A stretch of DNA of 64,000 nt from Datisca glomerata (GCA_003255025.1 QANY01007271.1:1-64000), one strand, 5' to 3'; counted from the stretch's first letter, positions 46,168-57,704 are shown. Numbers and translations: made by a program. Notes: generated by a model not told the origin, from the letters alone.

Positions 46168-49100
46168 TATCCACGTTATATACGAGATTTGAAATCATCT
46201 AAATCTAAATAATATAATTTAATAATTCTTAAAAATTAAAGTAAACGTTAATGTTTGAATATTTTTATTATGAAAAGTTGATGATAATATCTCTTTGTCT
46301 AATCATATTATCTTGATACTAAATAATTTTTGCAGTTTTTCTTCCATGTTCTATGATCAAATTTAGTAGTATATCTTAACTTTCTATTAACTTCCATGTG
46401 TCTAAAGCACGAAAAAAAAACTAAAAAATAATTATATAATCTTCAAAATTGTAAAATCAAATAAGAGTAAAAGGTAATACCCGAATATTTAATTACCTTC
46501 TAACCAAGAAATGAATTATTTCTGTAGTAGAAAAAATTAAGTTAGAGCAAAGATGATTTCTTAATTTTAATTGAACAAACAAAATCAAGAAAAGCATATA
46601 ATTGTAAAAATTAAAATTGTTCTCCACAAACAAATGAAATCGAATAATTAGTGAAAATCATAATGATATCAATTCACGTAAGTTTTATGCTTTACAATGT
46701 ATTATTTTCCAGAAAATTGTTTAGAACGTTAAGTGAAACTAAAAAGCAATGAAAATTGAGGATTCTTCAAGTATTTATACTGTTATCTCATTATTATAGG
46801 TAATTAAAAAGGATAATTAAAATTAGAATGTGAAAAGTTATTATAACCGAACAGTTTGGAAACCAAGAGTTCTATTTTTTTTTTGTCAAATGGAAACCCA
46901 TAGTCTACTATTTAAAAAAAATCAATAGTTGTCACCACACATTTAATATCTTCATGAATGATTAACCTCAATTAATTTAAAAGTTGCTCCTTAGTTGTAT
47001 ATTATTCCAACAATTAAAATAATAAAATATTTATAAACAAAATTTTTTATTGAATTCTCGATTGATTGTTTTCTTTTTGTATTAATAAATTATTATTAAT
47101 AATAAATACACATATAATATTAATTTCCGTTCTTGAAATGGAAAAAGGAAAGGTCTTTTGATTTTCTGCCTAGAACTAAAAAGACAAACTCCTCAAGTAG
47201 TTTTAATTAATTTTATTATCTAACTCATTATCTTGCTATGCTTTCATGTTTTTATTATGATTTCATGTTAAATTCTTCATTTTTTGTTTCAGTTTTTATT
47301 CATGTTACAATTCATAAATTTTATTAAGTCGTACGATGTTTATGCTATAATAGTGCAAAATCCAGTGGAAAACTTTTTACATTACAAATTTTCTTAACAT
47401 AAATGAGGTCAATGTAATTGTTAGATTTGAATGAAGATTGTGGACCACGGAGAGTGAATATATTCATAATTATCAATTAAATATATTTATGTTATTTTTA
47501 ATAGATTATTTAAAGAATGTCATGTGACACAACGTAATTAAGAAATAATGACACGTTTCATTATAATAGTTAAAAAATAATGACACATGATCTAATATTA
47601 AGCTTCCATACCCAACTTTATATATATATATATATATATATTATCTTATTACTTTTAAAAATATGGGTATTAGAAAAATTTTGTTTGGACCATTGTATCC
47701 AATCATAATAACAATAGTCCTAACGTACCTTATGATAATAAATTGAGGTAATAAATGAGATTAAGAAAATCTTTTATTCTTAAAATAAAGGAAAACCCAA
47801 CAGTCCCAAAGCTCAAATCATGATTAATATATGTTTAGGAAGTTTGAGTGTGACTTGGGTACTTAAAATCTCCAGCCACAAGTTATTAACTATTACAAAT
47901 AATTTTTTCTTTCAAAATTACAGGCCATTCCTTGACCAAAAAATTAGATGCCATAAAATTATTTTTTATTCACTTAAATTTAATAAAGATATTTATTTAT
48001 TAATGATATGAAAAACTAAAATTTGAATTTATAAAATTTCACGAAGACAAATTGTAATTTTAGAAATCTTATATATATAAAGTTGAGTATGTAATCTCAT
48101 ATTGCGTCACGTATCACTTTTCATTTTTTCTCATTATGCTTCATGCCATACATTGTATAACTATAATAATTAAATATGAGAGATAAAGTTAATATATTAA
48201 ATATAAAAAAATTATATCATTAATTATTAGTTATATGATGATTTTATGACTTTTCACTCCAATTTTTAAGCATAAATAGGTAATAATAATTATATTGATA
48301 TGTTATATTTGAATAAACTTTAAAGTATTTACAATGATATGGAAAATATTTATAAATTAGTAATTATAGTTTATGATATTACAACATAATAGTCATGAAT
48401 GTTAAAATTGCAATACATTATGTAAAAAATTACGTTATTCAATCACTAATTACAATAACTGAAATTTGTTTTTCTTTTTCTTTCCATAATTCACAACTTA
48501 ATTAAGTTTGTTTACTTTGTTTTGGCCAAAAAAAGTTTGTTTTTAGGTTATTATATTAATGACAAATTTATGGTGTGCCACTAATAACTCATTTTTTCAA
48601 AAATAATTATAACCATGTTGAAAAACATATAATCACTTTATTATATTTTTTACTCATCTAATTCACATGTTTACTCCAATCTGTACTCTTCCACTGGCTT
48701 GGTGTTTTTTCAACTTCTCAATTGTACAAAGAGGCTCAATAACTTTCATTATTATTTTAGACATGTCTATTAGGTCTAAATAAATTTTCATTTTATTTTT
48801 GTCCTTCAAACCTAATCGGCTACAATAAAGAAATAATTAGCATAAATGTGTTATATTCTGATGTTGTAATTGTGGTCTCTTGGTTTTTCTCATGGAGGAA
48901 GGTTGGATTGGCGCATCTACAAGTTGAGAGTGTGCTCGGGCAAGTGGGCTAACCTAAGGGGCAACTTTCGTGTAGTTTGTGATTGGATGGAATGCGGCTA
49001 GCTAGTTTACTTACTTGTTTGTACTCTCATCTGAAATACTACTTGAAAGTCCATATTCAACTCAAAGATTCCATTTTAGATATAAGCGCATTGGCTATTT

Positions 49101-50120
49101 CCGATTGTTATACATTCCTAATTGTCCTTATGATGTTGTGATTTCAACTAATCAAAATTTCCAATAAAAATTAACTAATTCAAATTAATGGAGAAAAATC
49201 TTAAGAGTACTAAGTATAATACGTTTGAGAGAAAAAAGTGACATTAAACATAGCAACAAACTCAGCTACTTCATATTTTTATTGATATCCGACGGTTACA
49301 AAAAGTGTGTTATATTCTGTAGATAAAAGAAATTGAAGTATAGAATATTAGCTAATTATTATCTACATGAACTTCAATCTTAAAATGAGAAAGTATATGT
49401 TTTGATTTTAATATAATTGCTGATTTAATGTGCGTTGATAAATTATATCTAATTATTACTAAGTTTAGATGTAAAAAGAATAAGAAAACAGCATTCATTC
49501 ATTGTATTAATTTTTACTATGAAAAAAACTGTAGTAAAATGTTATTACAACAAAGAACATATTAGAAACCTTCAAAGTGTAATATTTGCTATGTAGATCT
49601 AAAGTTTTAAAAAATAAATAAATAATTACTTATAAGCTTATATATCTTTTATTTTTTTTCATTCAGTTCTAATAGAATGTAATAAAAAATGAATGGTTAC
49701 ATTATTTATACTATTTAAATTGGCCTTTAATACACATATCGGAAAACAATAAGTTTGACATGTAATAAAAATATAAAAAAATTATATGCACATGCAACGC
49801 ACGTATTTAAAAATTAATATTTATAAAATGTCAAAACAAAACATGAGTTTATAATTTAGTCCACGTGGATATTTTGTTATTAGAGGAGATTACAAAAATG
49901 CTTATTTAATATTTTCTATAGAGAGAATGAAATTTCGTTTCTGGGCCAAAAGAGTAACAAATCGTGTTTGTTCTGGGCTGATGTTGATCGAGTGCTCGAA
50001 GCCTAGTCTTTTAAACCCTAATCTACACCATTCAACGCAGTGTCTGAGTAGCACGCGATTATCATGGAACCGAACGTCACAAACATGAAACCAAAACCCC
50101 ATTCAGACCAAGAAATTATA
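46168..50120. other. AT-rich intergenic DNA
   Basis: Nearly 4 kb with stops in every frame and no conserved domain. A (TA)n run lies at about 47621-47641. A short GC-richer island (48893-49005, GGATTGGCGCATCTACAAGT, then GGGCAAGTGGGCTAACC) stands out but shows no frame or family I know. The right end (49900-50120) passes into the NUP50 promoter. Confidence 0.6.
50013..50021 (+). promoter_or_regulatory. telo-box-like element upstream of NUP50
   Basis: AAACCCTAA matches the plant telo-box core (AAACCCTA), common in promoters of housekeeping and translation genes. It lies about 200 bp before the 5'UTR intron donor. The functional role is inference. Confidence 0.4.
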
Positions 50121-50226
50121 CATTCGGATCTATCCTTTTCTCTTTTCCATTTCTAAAACCCTTCCCCTATTTCTAGCTGTCCTGCCTTCTGCTTCTGTTT
50201 CTGCTTTTGCTTCGCTCAGATTATCG

Positions 50227-51030
50227 GTAAGTCTGTCTAATCATCTTGTTTATGTCTCCGGTTGCCATACGATTTAATATCCGGATTTGCATCTCCTTTT
50301 TCATTATTATTCTTAATCACTTTTGGTAAAATTCGTCTTTCTTTGGGTTTTCTTTATGGTGGGTTGATTATGATCTTCGATTATGATGATTAGTTATTAA
50401 TTTGGTGATACTTTTCTCAATTCTGTTAAGAATTTTAGTTTTTGGCTCTGATTTCCCATTTGGTTGCTACATGGTAGTGTGATAATAAATTGAGTGAAGA
50501 TAAGGGTTCGGATATAGCTGTTGAATTTAGGGTTTCTACCATTCCATATCGATTTGAACTTTTGTTCCTTTACTTTTGTAGGTCTGTGCTTCAACCTTAT
50601 AGTGGTTAAATTTCCATAAAATTTGTTTTAATTATTTGCTGAGACCTAAGTTGGAGAAATAGGTCAAAGTTAAGTAATTATAGCTACTTCAATGATAAGG
50701 ACTCGTTATTGGACAAATGTTGTGGTGGCTTATGGTAATGAAGGTAGAACGCTCGTAAGCTTGGTAAGCTTTTTAATTTAAGGTAATAGCTAGTTTTTTG
50801 CCAAACATCTAAAGTATTTATCAGTTAAATTAGTCATGGTAATTTGTGGCTGCTAGTTGTTATGTGTTTCTAGCTTCTATTTTCCTTTTCCCCCTTTATT
50901 TAGGTTTAAAGCATAATTGCATGGGGGTTGTCATTTGTAAAGATGAGAGTCTTTATTGTAATATGGGGTTAATTTGGTCTAATGGTCTTCAGATTTCAGT
51001 TTCTCAACATTGTCTGGACGAGGTTTTTAG
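50227..51030 (+). other. 5'UTR intron of NUP50
   Basis: Donor TTATCG|GTAAGT after a CT-rich leader (CTGCTTCTGTTTCTGCTTTT) and acceptor GAGGTTTTTAG|TCGTCG, 20 bases before the start codon. Leader introns next to ATG are common in plant housekeeping genes and often raise expression. Splicing is inferred from the consensus sites. Confidence 0.7.
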
Positions 51031-51050
51031 TCGTCGTTCTTGATTAATCA

Positions 51051-52310
51051 ATGGGGGATGCGGAAAATGCTCTTCCACCTTCAAAGAAGAGGGCGGCAGG
51101 TAGGGAGCTGTCTCGAGACAACCCCGGTCTTGACGATGATGAAGGTGCTTCTGAACAAGAGACCGGAACTTTCAAGAAGGCCAGTGAGGAGGTGCTCGCG
51201 ACGAGAAGAATTGTCAAAGTACGCCGCAACCAAACCGCCACAGCCCCATCTTCCAATCCCTTTGCAGGAATCCGTTTAATTCCGCCTACCGAATCTGGTG
51301 CTAGTCTTTCTGCAGTTACGACTGATGCACGAGCTGTTAGTGAAATTACAGTTCAAGATGATGATGGAAAAGATGTTACATCTAAGGAAACACAAAAGGA
51401 CAAAGATGAGGATGATAAGAGGTCAGAAAGCAATACTAATGAAGAAAAAGCTGAATCAGCCGCAGACAAGGAGAATGTTGAGGAAAAGAACAGCAGTATT
51501 ACCCCTGAGGTGGAAAAGTTTGAAACTACACCGAAGGGAGATAATGAGCCAGCTGCTGGAGAGGATAAGACTGAAAATGACAAATCTATGGGAGAAGATG
51601 AGGGGGAAAATGAACCTAAGAAAGATGACAAAACTGAAAATGTAGAAACAAGCAAGGAGGGTACCCCTTTGAGCTCATTTCAACAGCTTTCAAATAGCCA
51701 AAATGCCTTTACTGGCCTTGCTGGAACTGGATTTTCGAGTTCTACATTTTCCTTTGGTTCTATGGACTCTATACCAAAGAATGGCTCTACTGGACTTGGT
51801 CTCTCAAGTAATGGAAGTTCTTCCCTCTTTTCTACCCCAGGCACTTCTATTGTTTCAAAGAGTGAGTGTAGCGCTTTTCCATCAATGCAAGAGGTTTCGG
51901 TTGAGACTGGTGAAGAAAATGAACGAGTGGCTTTCACTGCTGATTCTGTTTTGTTTGAATTCATTGATGGAGGCTGGAAGGAGCGAGGAAAGGGAGAACT
52001 CAGAGTCAATGTCTCCACAACTGGGATGGAGAGAGCCAGACTACTTATGAGAGCCAGGGGAAATTACAGACTGATTTTGAACGCGAGTCTTTACCCTGAC
52101 ATGAAGCTCACAAATATGGACAAGAAAGGCATCACTTTTGCCTGCATGAATAGTACCAGTGACGGTAAAGATGGTCTTTCTACATTTGCTTTGAAGTTCA
52201 AGGATGTCGCTATAGTAGACCAGTTTCGAGCTGCAGTTACAGCCCATAAAGGTAAAACTCTTACAGTTCTGAAAACTCCTGAAAATTCTCCCAAGGCATC
52301 AGATGAATGA
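51051..52310 (+). CDS. NUP50: nuclear pore protein NUP50 with RanBP1 domain
   Basis: A 419-aa protein in a single coding exon. The start is the first ATG after the leader intron and gives the family N-terminus (MGDAEN, then PSKKRAAGREL and NPGLDDDE at residues 10-31, the part that binds importin-alpha in this family). VLATRRIVKVRR (48-59) and NPFAGIRL (69-76) are also conserved in plant NUP50. Residues about 105-210 are a low-complexity Lys/Glu/Asp stretch. About 215-280 is Ser/Gly/Phe-rich with one FG dipeptide (TFSFGS). About 280-400 is a Ran-binding domain (FEFIDGGWKERGKGELRVNV, RARGNYRLILNASLYPDM). NUP50 sits at the nucleoplasmic side of the pore and helps importin recycling with Ran. The gene looks intact. 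It is about 12.5 kb downstream of COPB2, in the same orientation. Confidence 0.94.
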   Translation: MGDAENALPPSKKRAAGRELSRDNPGLDDDEGASEQETGTFKKASEEVLATRRIVKVRRNQTATAPSSNPFAGIRLIPPTESGASLSAVTTDARAVSEITVQDDDGKDVTSKETQKDKDEDDKRSESNTNEEKAESAADKENVEEKNSSITPEVEKFETTPKGDNEPAAGEDKTENDKSMGEDEGENEPKKDDKTENVETSKEGTPLSSFQQLSNSQNAFTGLAGTGFSSSTFSFGSMDSIPKNGSTGLGLSSNGSSSLFSTPGTSIVSKSECSAFPSMQEVSVETGEENERVAFTADSVLFEFIDGGWKERGKGELRVNVSTTGMERARLLMRARGNYRLILNASLYPDMKLTNMDKKGITFACMNSTSDGKDGLSTFALKFKDVAIVDQFRAAVTAHKGKTLTVLKTPENSPKASDE

Positions 52311-53293
52311 AGGTTGCCTCTCGCAGAAGTCTAATGTTCTATCATGAGCGTCCATCGGTAAAAGACCCTAGTCCTTCAGGATAATCGAGTATGTTACTGC
52401 TTCGACATTTCCTAAGTCCTTATGTAGCAGAGTTGTAGTACCATATGCATCTTGTTGTAGTTCTATTACGATCTGAACCTGTTTTAGCATCTGTTGTAGT
52501 TCACACCTCATATTTTTGAGCTCCTAAAATACACATCTAGAAGAGTCCATAATTGTCCCTTAATATAGGGGTATGAACCCAACTTTGCTCTCAGGAATTG
52601 GTGGTTTTGTTTCCTTGATGGATGAAGGGAAGCATTTTATAATTATGGCGTGATAATTGGATCCTTGTCATTGTACCATTATAGCTTTTATGTTTTAACA
52701 TATGAAAATTGTTTAGATGTGCAGGGGGCAGATTTCATACTCATCAGAGAACGTATACAATGGTATCTACTCGCGTTTTATTGTCTATTTTTTCATTTTT
52801 TGGTACAAAAGAATTGAGTAGGAAGAGGAGTTGACATTAACTCATTTCCGACAGAAACATTGCGTCCATTACTCCAGGATGTATCTCACTCACCTAAACC
52901 CGGAACTGCCTTAGTCGGTTTCTGGTTAAGAAAATGGTTGGGGGATCAGCAATAGAGAAAACATTGTTTTTTCACACTTAAACTAATACATTTTTAACAG
53001 AATAAATATAAATTGTAATACATTTTTAACAGAATAAATATAAATTGTAATACATTTTTAACAGAATAAATATAAATTGTAAGAAGCATCGACAATTTTA
53101 TTTGTACATAGTGTATGTGTCAGACATGACACGCTCTGATATGTGTCTAACACGTCAAACGTGTTTTAATTTTAATTTTAATTTTTTTGTTAGTTAGACA
53201 CATGTCAGACACGTCAAGACACGTTTCCGACACGTCATAACACATTCTCAACACGACATCTTTTAGACACGTTTTTGGTAAAAAAATTTAAAT
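52311..53293. other. NUP50 3' flank and intergenic DNA
   Basis: The first about 400 bp are probably 3'UTR. It then holds the 32-bp triplication (52987-53082) and a GACACGTC-rich stretch (about 53110-53275: GTCAGACACGTCAAGACACG and similar), typical of a repeat family seen in many plant intergenic regions. It runs up to the MULE target duplication. Confidence 0.6.
52987..53082. repeat. 32-bp unit, three perfect tandem copies
   Basis: The unit TACATTTTTAACAGAATAAA plus TATAAATTGTAA is repeated three times with no visible change. It is AT-rich and non-coding, 677 bp after the NUP50 stop. Confidence 0.95.
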
Positions 53294-53302
53294 AATAATA
53301 AA
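53294..53302. repeat. left target-site duplication of the MULE
   Basis: AATAATAAA, identical to 56936-56944. Nine bases is the usual Mutator duplication length. Confidence 0.9.
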
Positions 53303-53870
53303 GGAAAAGCTACAATTTAGTCCATTGAACTATCAAGTTGCTGTTATTTATAATCCTAAACTATTTTTTGCTTTATTTCTAACGTTCAAATTTTCATTTG
53401 CTGTCAAAACTAACCTTCAATCTATTGGCAGTTAAGTTTCGTTTGTTTAAGTTTAAACGACGTAGTTTTAAGACATCAAAATTATAAAATCACCCCCTTC
53501 AAAAGTACGTCATTTTGGTTCTTATTTTGTTTTTGTTTTCAAACCCCATTGTTTCCCAAACCCTTTTTACTTTCACCATTTTCGTTTCAAAGCGCAGCCA
53601 TTCTTCATGGTCGTCGTTGTGGGGGAAGAAGACTGAGCTACTGTTTTATGAAGGAGCAACTCAAGCCTGGGTCGAAGAAGAGGGAGCTCTGTAAAGAAGA
53701 CATGTACTGTTTTTTCTTCGTTTTGGCCTTATGTAGCTCAAATCTGTACTGATTTTCTTGAGTCGAATCTGTATTGATTTTCTTGTGTCGTTCTGTTCTA
53801 ATTTATGGGTTTTCTTGGTTGTTCTTCACTTTGGCCATCTATACTCGTTATTTGGCCTTCTTCGTGATAC
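53303..53870 (+). repeat. left terminal inverted repeat of the MULE
   Basis: Pairs with 56390-56935. The best conserved parts are the first about 400 bp, including ACGACGTAGTTTT, CAGCCATTCTTCATG and GAGCTACTGTTTTATGAAGG. The inner part keeps TTTTGGCCTTCTGT-type phrases. Open frames inside (53549-53752 and its mirror 56490-56672) are repeat-derived. Confidence 0.88.
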
Positions 53871-54220
53871 CACTCGTTATTTGCTAAGATCAGTACAGCT
53901 ACTATTTCTTCTTCGTGGTACTTCAATTTGGATTTCAAGTATTAATTCGATATTCTTTGAATCTGTACTAATCTTAGCAAGGTATTTTTGCCTTCTGTTT
54001 TGGCCTTCTGTAATCATTTCTTGAGTTTTGGCCTTCTGTATTGATCTTAGTAAGGTTTTTTTCCATTCGTTATTTGCTAAGATCAGTACAGCTACTAATT
54101 TTGCGTTCGTTTTGGCCTTCTATAATCATTTCTTGAGTTTATCGATTTAATTACTTACTGAATCTGTATTGCCTCACATATGTGATTTTCTAAATTTGAT
54201 CATTTTAAATATTTATACAG

Positions 54221-54821
54221 ATGTCATTCGGTTACTCGTCCAATAACATTCATGGCTTGTCTAATAGCCTCCATAGAAATATACCGAATAGGCTTTGTTA
54301 ACGTAACAAGAATGTTGTATTGAAAACATCATGGACAAATGCCAATCTTGGAAGAAGATTTTGGGGATGTAATAAACACTATGATGAGGTGTGTTGTCTA
54401 AATGAATTTTGTTTAAGTTGTGGGATGCAAATTATACATTAGTTTGATTGGTTTCCATATTGCAGGAAGGAAACAATTGTGATTATTTTTATTGGGACGA
54501 TCTGTCCATGTGTGTTCGATCAACTCAAGTCATATTCGAGCTTCTACGAAAAGTAAACAAGGTAGAAAAATTGAATGAAGAATTGAAGAAAAATGTCAAA
54601 TGGTGGATGAACTTGTGAAGAGAAATGTTGAGAAAGATCAACTTATTTTAAAATTATGAAGTAGTACGTTGAGTAAAAAACGTATCAAGGAGACGGAAGA
54701 AAAAATTCGTGCAAAAAAAATTCGACTTTGCTCCATTTTGGGTGTTTTTCTCATAGTCTTCTTTATAATTTTACAGTTACATAATGTTGATAGTAGAATG
54801 AAATATTCATTACCCATGTAA
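54221..54821 (+). pseudogene. GRF-type zinc-finger gene, broken
   Basis: Start ATG at 54221 right after an AG. Exon 54221-54388 encodes NVVLKTSWTNANLGRRFWGC. After an intron (54389-54465, GT-AG) exon 2 begins EGNNCDYFYWDDLSMC. Together these form the GRF zinc finger (C-x-C ... C-x-C spacing, family TSWTxxNPGRRFxGC), which in other proteins binds single-stranded nucleic acid. A coiled coil (KVEKLNEELKKN) and a C-terminal membrane helix (LCSILGVFLIVFFIILQL) follow, the layout of many small plant GRF-finger proteins. A stop (TAA at about 54299) removes part of the first Cys pair, and a +1 shift near 54600 separates finger and helix. Probably cargo of the MULE. Confidence 0.8.
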
Positions 54822-55400
54822 CTTTACAATATCAATTTTCCTTATTTAAATTGACCAGTCATCTTTAAGAATACCAGAGAATGAGATAGCAAAATTGTAT
54901 GTCATATCTTAAAATGATACCTTTATTTCTGACATCAATGTTGTCTATTATGGTAATGTACATCACCTCATCTATTCTGCTTTTATGGTCTTTACCTACT
55001 CTCTGTTTCGGCTATTAATTATTTTTCACAATTTACTTCAAGTATTGCTTAGGACAGAGAAATAGACAACAAAAAAAGAAAAAAAACACTAAAAACTCTC
55101 TAAATCCATATAAACAGCACCAAAATACCAAATCCAGCCAAGACATTAAAATGTATGCCAATTATCATACTACTCTGCAATAAATCCAGAATTGAAGACA
55201 ACATCACAAGAAGAAATCAAGATAGAGAAACTGTCACAACTCACATCCAATAGAGAATTTATATAAACAATTCATGGGCCTACAACTTGACACAAATCCT
55301 TTCTTGCAAGTATCTAAACAAGCATACAATCGCTAGAAAATAGGATTCTAGACACAAACCCCACAAATGCTACCAAGGTTACATCTTATTAACTCTTCAC
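54822..55400. other. MULE interior without gene
   Basis: AT-rich spacer between the two convergent pseudogenes, where the catalytic part of mudrA would be expected. No domain is seen on either strand. Confidence 0.6.
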
Positions 55401-56253
55401 AATAAGGTCTTAACCTACTGATTTGTTCTTTTATTGTTCCTTCGATAGCTAAGTTAGCAAGTCTTCTCGCCCTATAAGCTTTGCTCAAACTTATTTCAAC
55501 TTGAAAGTATTCCCTTATTCCTTGCTACACATTCATTAAATTCATCATTGGATCATTTCTAAAATTCTCCAAGTATTTCACAACCCATCTGGCAATAACT
55601 TGTCTGTTACTGAAATATCGTGTGCATGTATGCTCATTACGAAAGGATTTGACTTGCAAGGTACACCGGTCTTACATCAATGAAGAATATATACATCATT
55701 CTTCACATTTATACCTCACTTTTGTAGATTCATTCTTCACCACCCTTATGTCATAACCGCATTTGATCTTTGTATGACATAATTGCCTCCTTGAACTCTT
55801 TGTGGTTAGAGAAAATTTTACCCAACATAAGTTCCGGGTTGTCCATCTTTGTGTTAGACTTAAAATATGGATATCTATGTGGACTCTCGTTATTAGAATT
55901 AACTGGAGTATGTAACTCTTCCAACAATGCTTCATCTTCATTCCCTACTTCTATGTCTACCATAGGGAAACCAAGAAATGTTCTATGTTCATCGTTGGAT
56001 TCAAAGAGGTCAAGAACTGTTTGATCATCATCATCTCCTACACCCTTAAACTCGTCTTCATCTATACCCTTAAATTGTCTTCATCTATATCATCATCTCC
56101 TATGCACTCAAATTCATCATCCATACTATGCTCAACAAATATGTCTATACAATTACTTTTACTCTTCACTTTATTACTACATGCCAAAAACCCAATAAAT
56201 TCTTTGAAGCTACGAAAATGGAAGACACCATTATAGATCAAAACCCAATACAT
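55400..56253 (-). pseudogene. mudrA-type transposase, N-terminal half only
   Basis: The minus strand begins with an acidic segment (HSMDDEFECIGDDDIDED, about 56110), then VDIEVGNEDEALLEELHTPV. The MuDR DNA-binding domain (PF03108 type) follows: ELMLGKIFSNHKEFKEAIMSY, then GYDIRVVKNESTKVRYKCEE. After a stop, NEHTCTRYFSNRQVIARWVV and SLSKAYRARRLANLAIEGTI are the segments that come before the catalytic domain in mudrA proteins. It ends at about 55400. The DDE-type MULE domain and SWIM finger are missing, so it cannot transpose by itself. Two frameshifts and several stops are present. Confidence 0.82.
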
Positions 56254-56389
56254 TGGAAGACACCATTACAGAATAAATTCTTTGGCAGATTAAAACCCGA
56301 GAAATTGAAAAAGTTGAAGGTTCTTTAGCATATCAAAAGCCAAGAAATTCTTTGGCAGATCAAAACTGATTCAAGCTACAAAAGGCCAT

Positions 56390-56935
56390 AATAGTACATA
56401 AGACCAAAACGAAGAAGAACGAAGCAAAAATAGAACCAAATAAAGAGTACAGAAGGCCAAAATGAAGAAGAACTAACAAAACTCATAAATCAGTACAGAA
56501 CGAACTCAGGAATATCAGTCCAGATTCGAACTACAGGAGGCCATAAATCAGTACAGATTCTATCTACAGAAGGCCAAAATGAAGAAGAAACATTACCTCT
56601 TCTTCGACCAGGCTCGAGCTGCTCCTTCGTAAAACAATAGCTCAGTCTTCTTCTCCCCACAACGACGAACATGAAGAATGGCTGAGAATGGGGTTTGAAA
56701 ATAAAAACAAAATAAGAAGTAAAACGACGTAGTTTTGAAAGGGGAGATTTTATAATTTTGATATTTCAAAACTACGTCGTTTTAACTTAAACTAACGAAA
56801 GCTTAATTGCCAATAGATGGAAGGTTAGTTTTGACGGTAAATGAAAAGTTAAATGTTATAAATGAACTAAAAAATAGTTCAGGGTTATAAATGACGGTAA
56901 CTTGATAGTTCGAGAGACTAAATTATAGTTTTTCC
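56390..56935 (-). repeat. right terminal inverted repeat of the MULE
   Basis: Reverse complement of 53303-53870 (see there). It ends GACTAAATTATAGTTTTTCC. Confidence 0.88.
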
Positions 56936-56944
56936 AATAATAAA
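56936..56944. repeat. right target-site duplication of the MULE
   Basis: AATAATAAA, identical to 53294-53302. Confidence 0.9.
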
Positions 56945-56995
56945 ATATAAATGGTGTAAAATAACATTAATAATATTTTAACTTGTAAGTAAAAA

Positions 56996-57704
56996 AGAGT
57001 AAATGGTGGAAATAGAGAAGAAAGAAAGTTCGGTCTTAAAATATATTAAATTAAAATTGTGTAAAATCAGTTTTTTATTGTCAAAATCCTTAAACTTTAA
57101 ATTTTTTAAAACTGAAACTCACTCGTTTAATCGGTGGCATCTCCAACTAGTGAGTTATTTTAATTCATCTTCTTGATATGTCCGATACTATATTTAGTTT
57201 TTTTTATGCAAATATCTATTTTTATACTTATAAATAGCATTATATATATAACGTATCCCCGTTTCTTTTTTTTAAATAACGTGTCAACGTGTCGATGTCG
57301 TGTCGTATTCATATCGTATTTCGGTGTATGTGCTTCTTAGGAAAGAGTAAAGGGTGGAAATAAAGAAGAAAGAAAGTTAAGTTTTAAAATATATTAAATT
57401 TTAAAATGGTATAAAATCAATTTTTTATTTGTAAAACCCCTTAAACTTGAAACTGAAACTCACTCGATTAATCGGTGGCATCTCCAATTAGCGAGTTATT
57501 TTAATTCATCTTCTTGATATGACCGATACTGTAATTAGTTTTTTATGCAATATACTTATAAATAGCATTATGTATATGTATGTATGTAGGTATGTCATGT
57601 ATGTATAATGTATCCCCGTATCCTACTTTTTAAAAAAATAACATATTAAAGTGTCAATGTCGTATCGTATCCGTGTCACGTGTCGGTATTTGTACTTCTT
57701 AAGG
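56996..57704. repeat. tandem duplication, about 350-bp unit, two diverged copies
   Basis: Copies at about 56996-57344 and 57345-57704. Both start GAGTAAA(T/G)GGTGGAAATA and share AATCGGTGGCATCTCCAA, GAGTTATTTTAATTCATCTT and an end of the form GTCAATGTCGT...GTCGGT...TGTACTTCTTA. Divergence is clear, with a TATG-rich expansion in copy 2 (about 57570-57605). It belongs to the older repeat into which the MULE inserted. Confidence 0.85.

Larger units (their letters stand above)
53303..56935. mobile_element. MULE with long inverted repeats and GRF zinc-finger cargo
   Basis: A 3633-bp element with termini GGAAAAGCTACAATTTAGTC and (reverse complement) GGAAAAACTATAATTTAGTC, flanked by a perfect 9-bp duplication AATAATAAA. 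The inverted repeats extend from the ends to about 53870 on the left and 56390 on the right, with scattered indels. The inside holds a broken GRF zinc-finger gene on + and a truncated mudrA-type transposase on -, converging. The catalytic transposase domain is absent, so the copy is non-autonomous. It lies in older repetitive DNA (GACACGTC-type text on both sides). Confidence 0.93.

Noticed and set aside
49902..50102. 66-codon minus-strand frame upstream of NUP50
   Set aside because: In promoter DNA, no conserved motif, and probably chance.
51298..52294. several long frames in other phases within NUP50
   Set aside because: Shadow frames caused by Lys/Glu-rich coding bias. The 419-aa frame has conserved NUP50 and RanBP1 motifs.
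53549..53752. 67-codon frame with a mirror copy at 56490-56672
   Set aside because: Both lie in the MULE inverted repeats, so the similarity reflects the repeat and not a protein.
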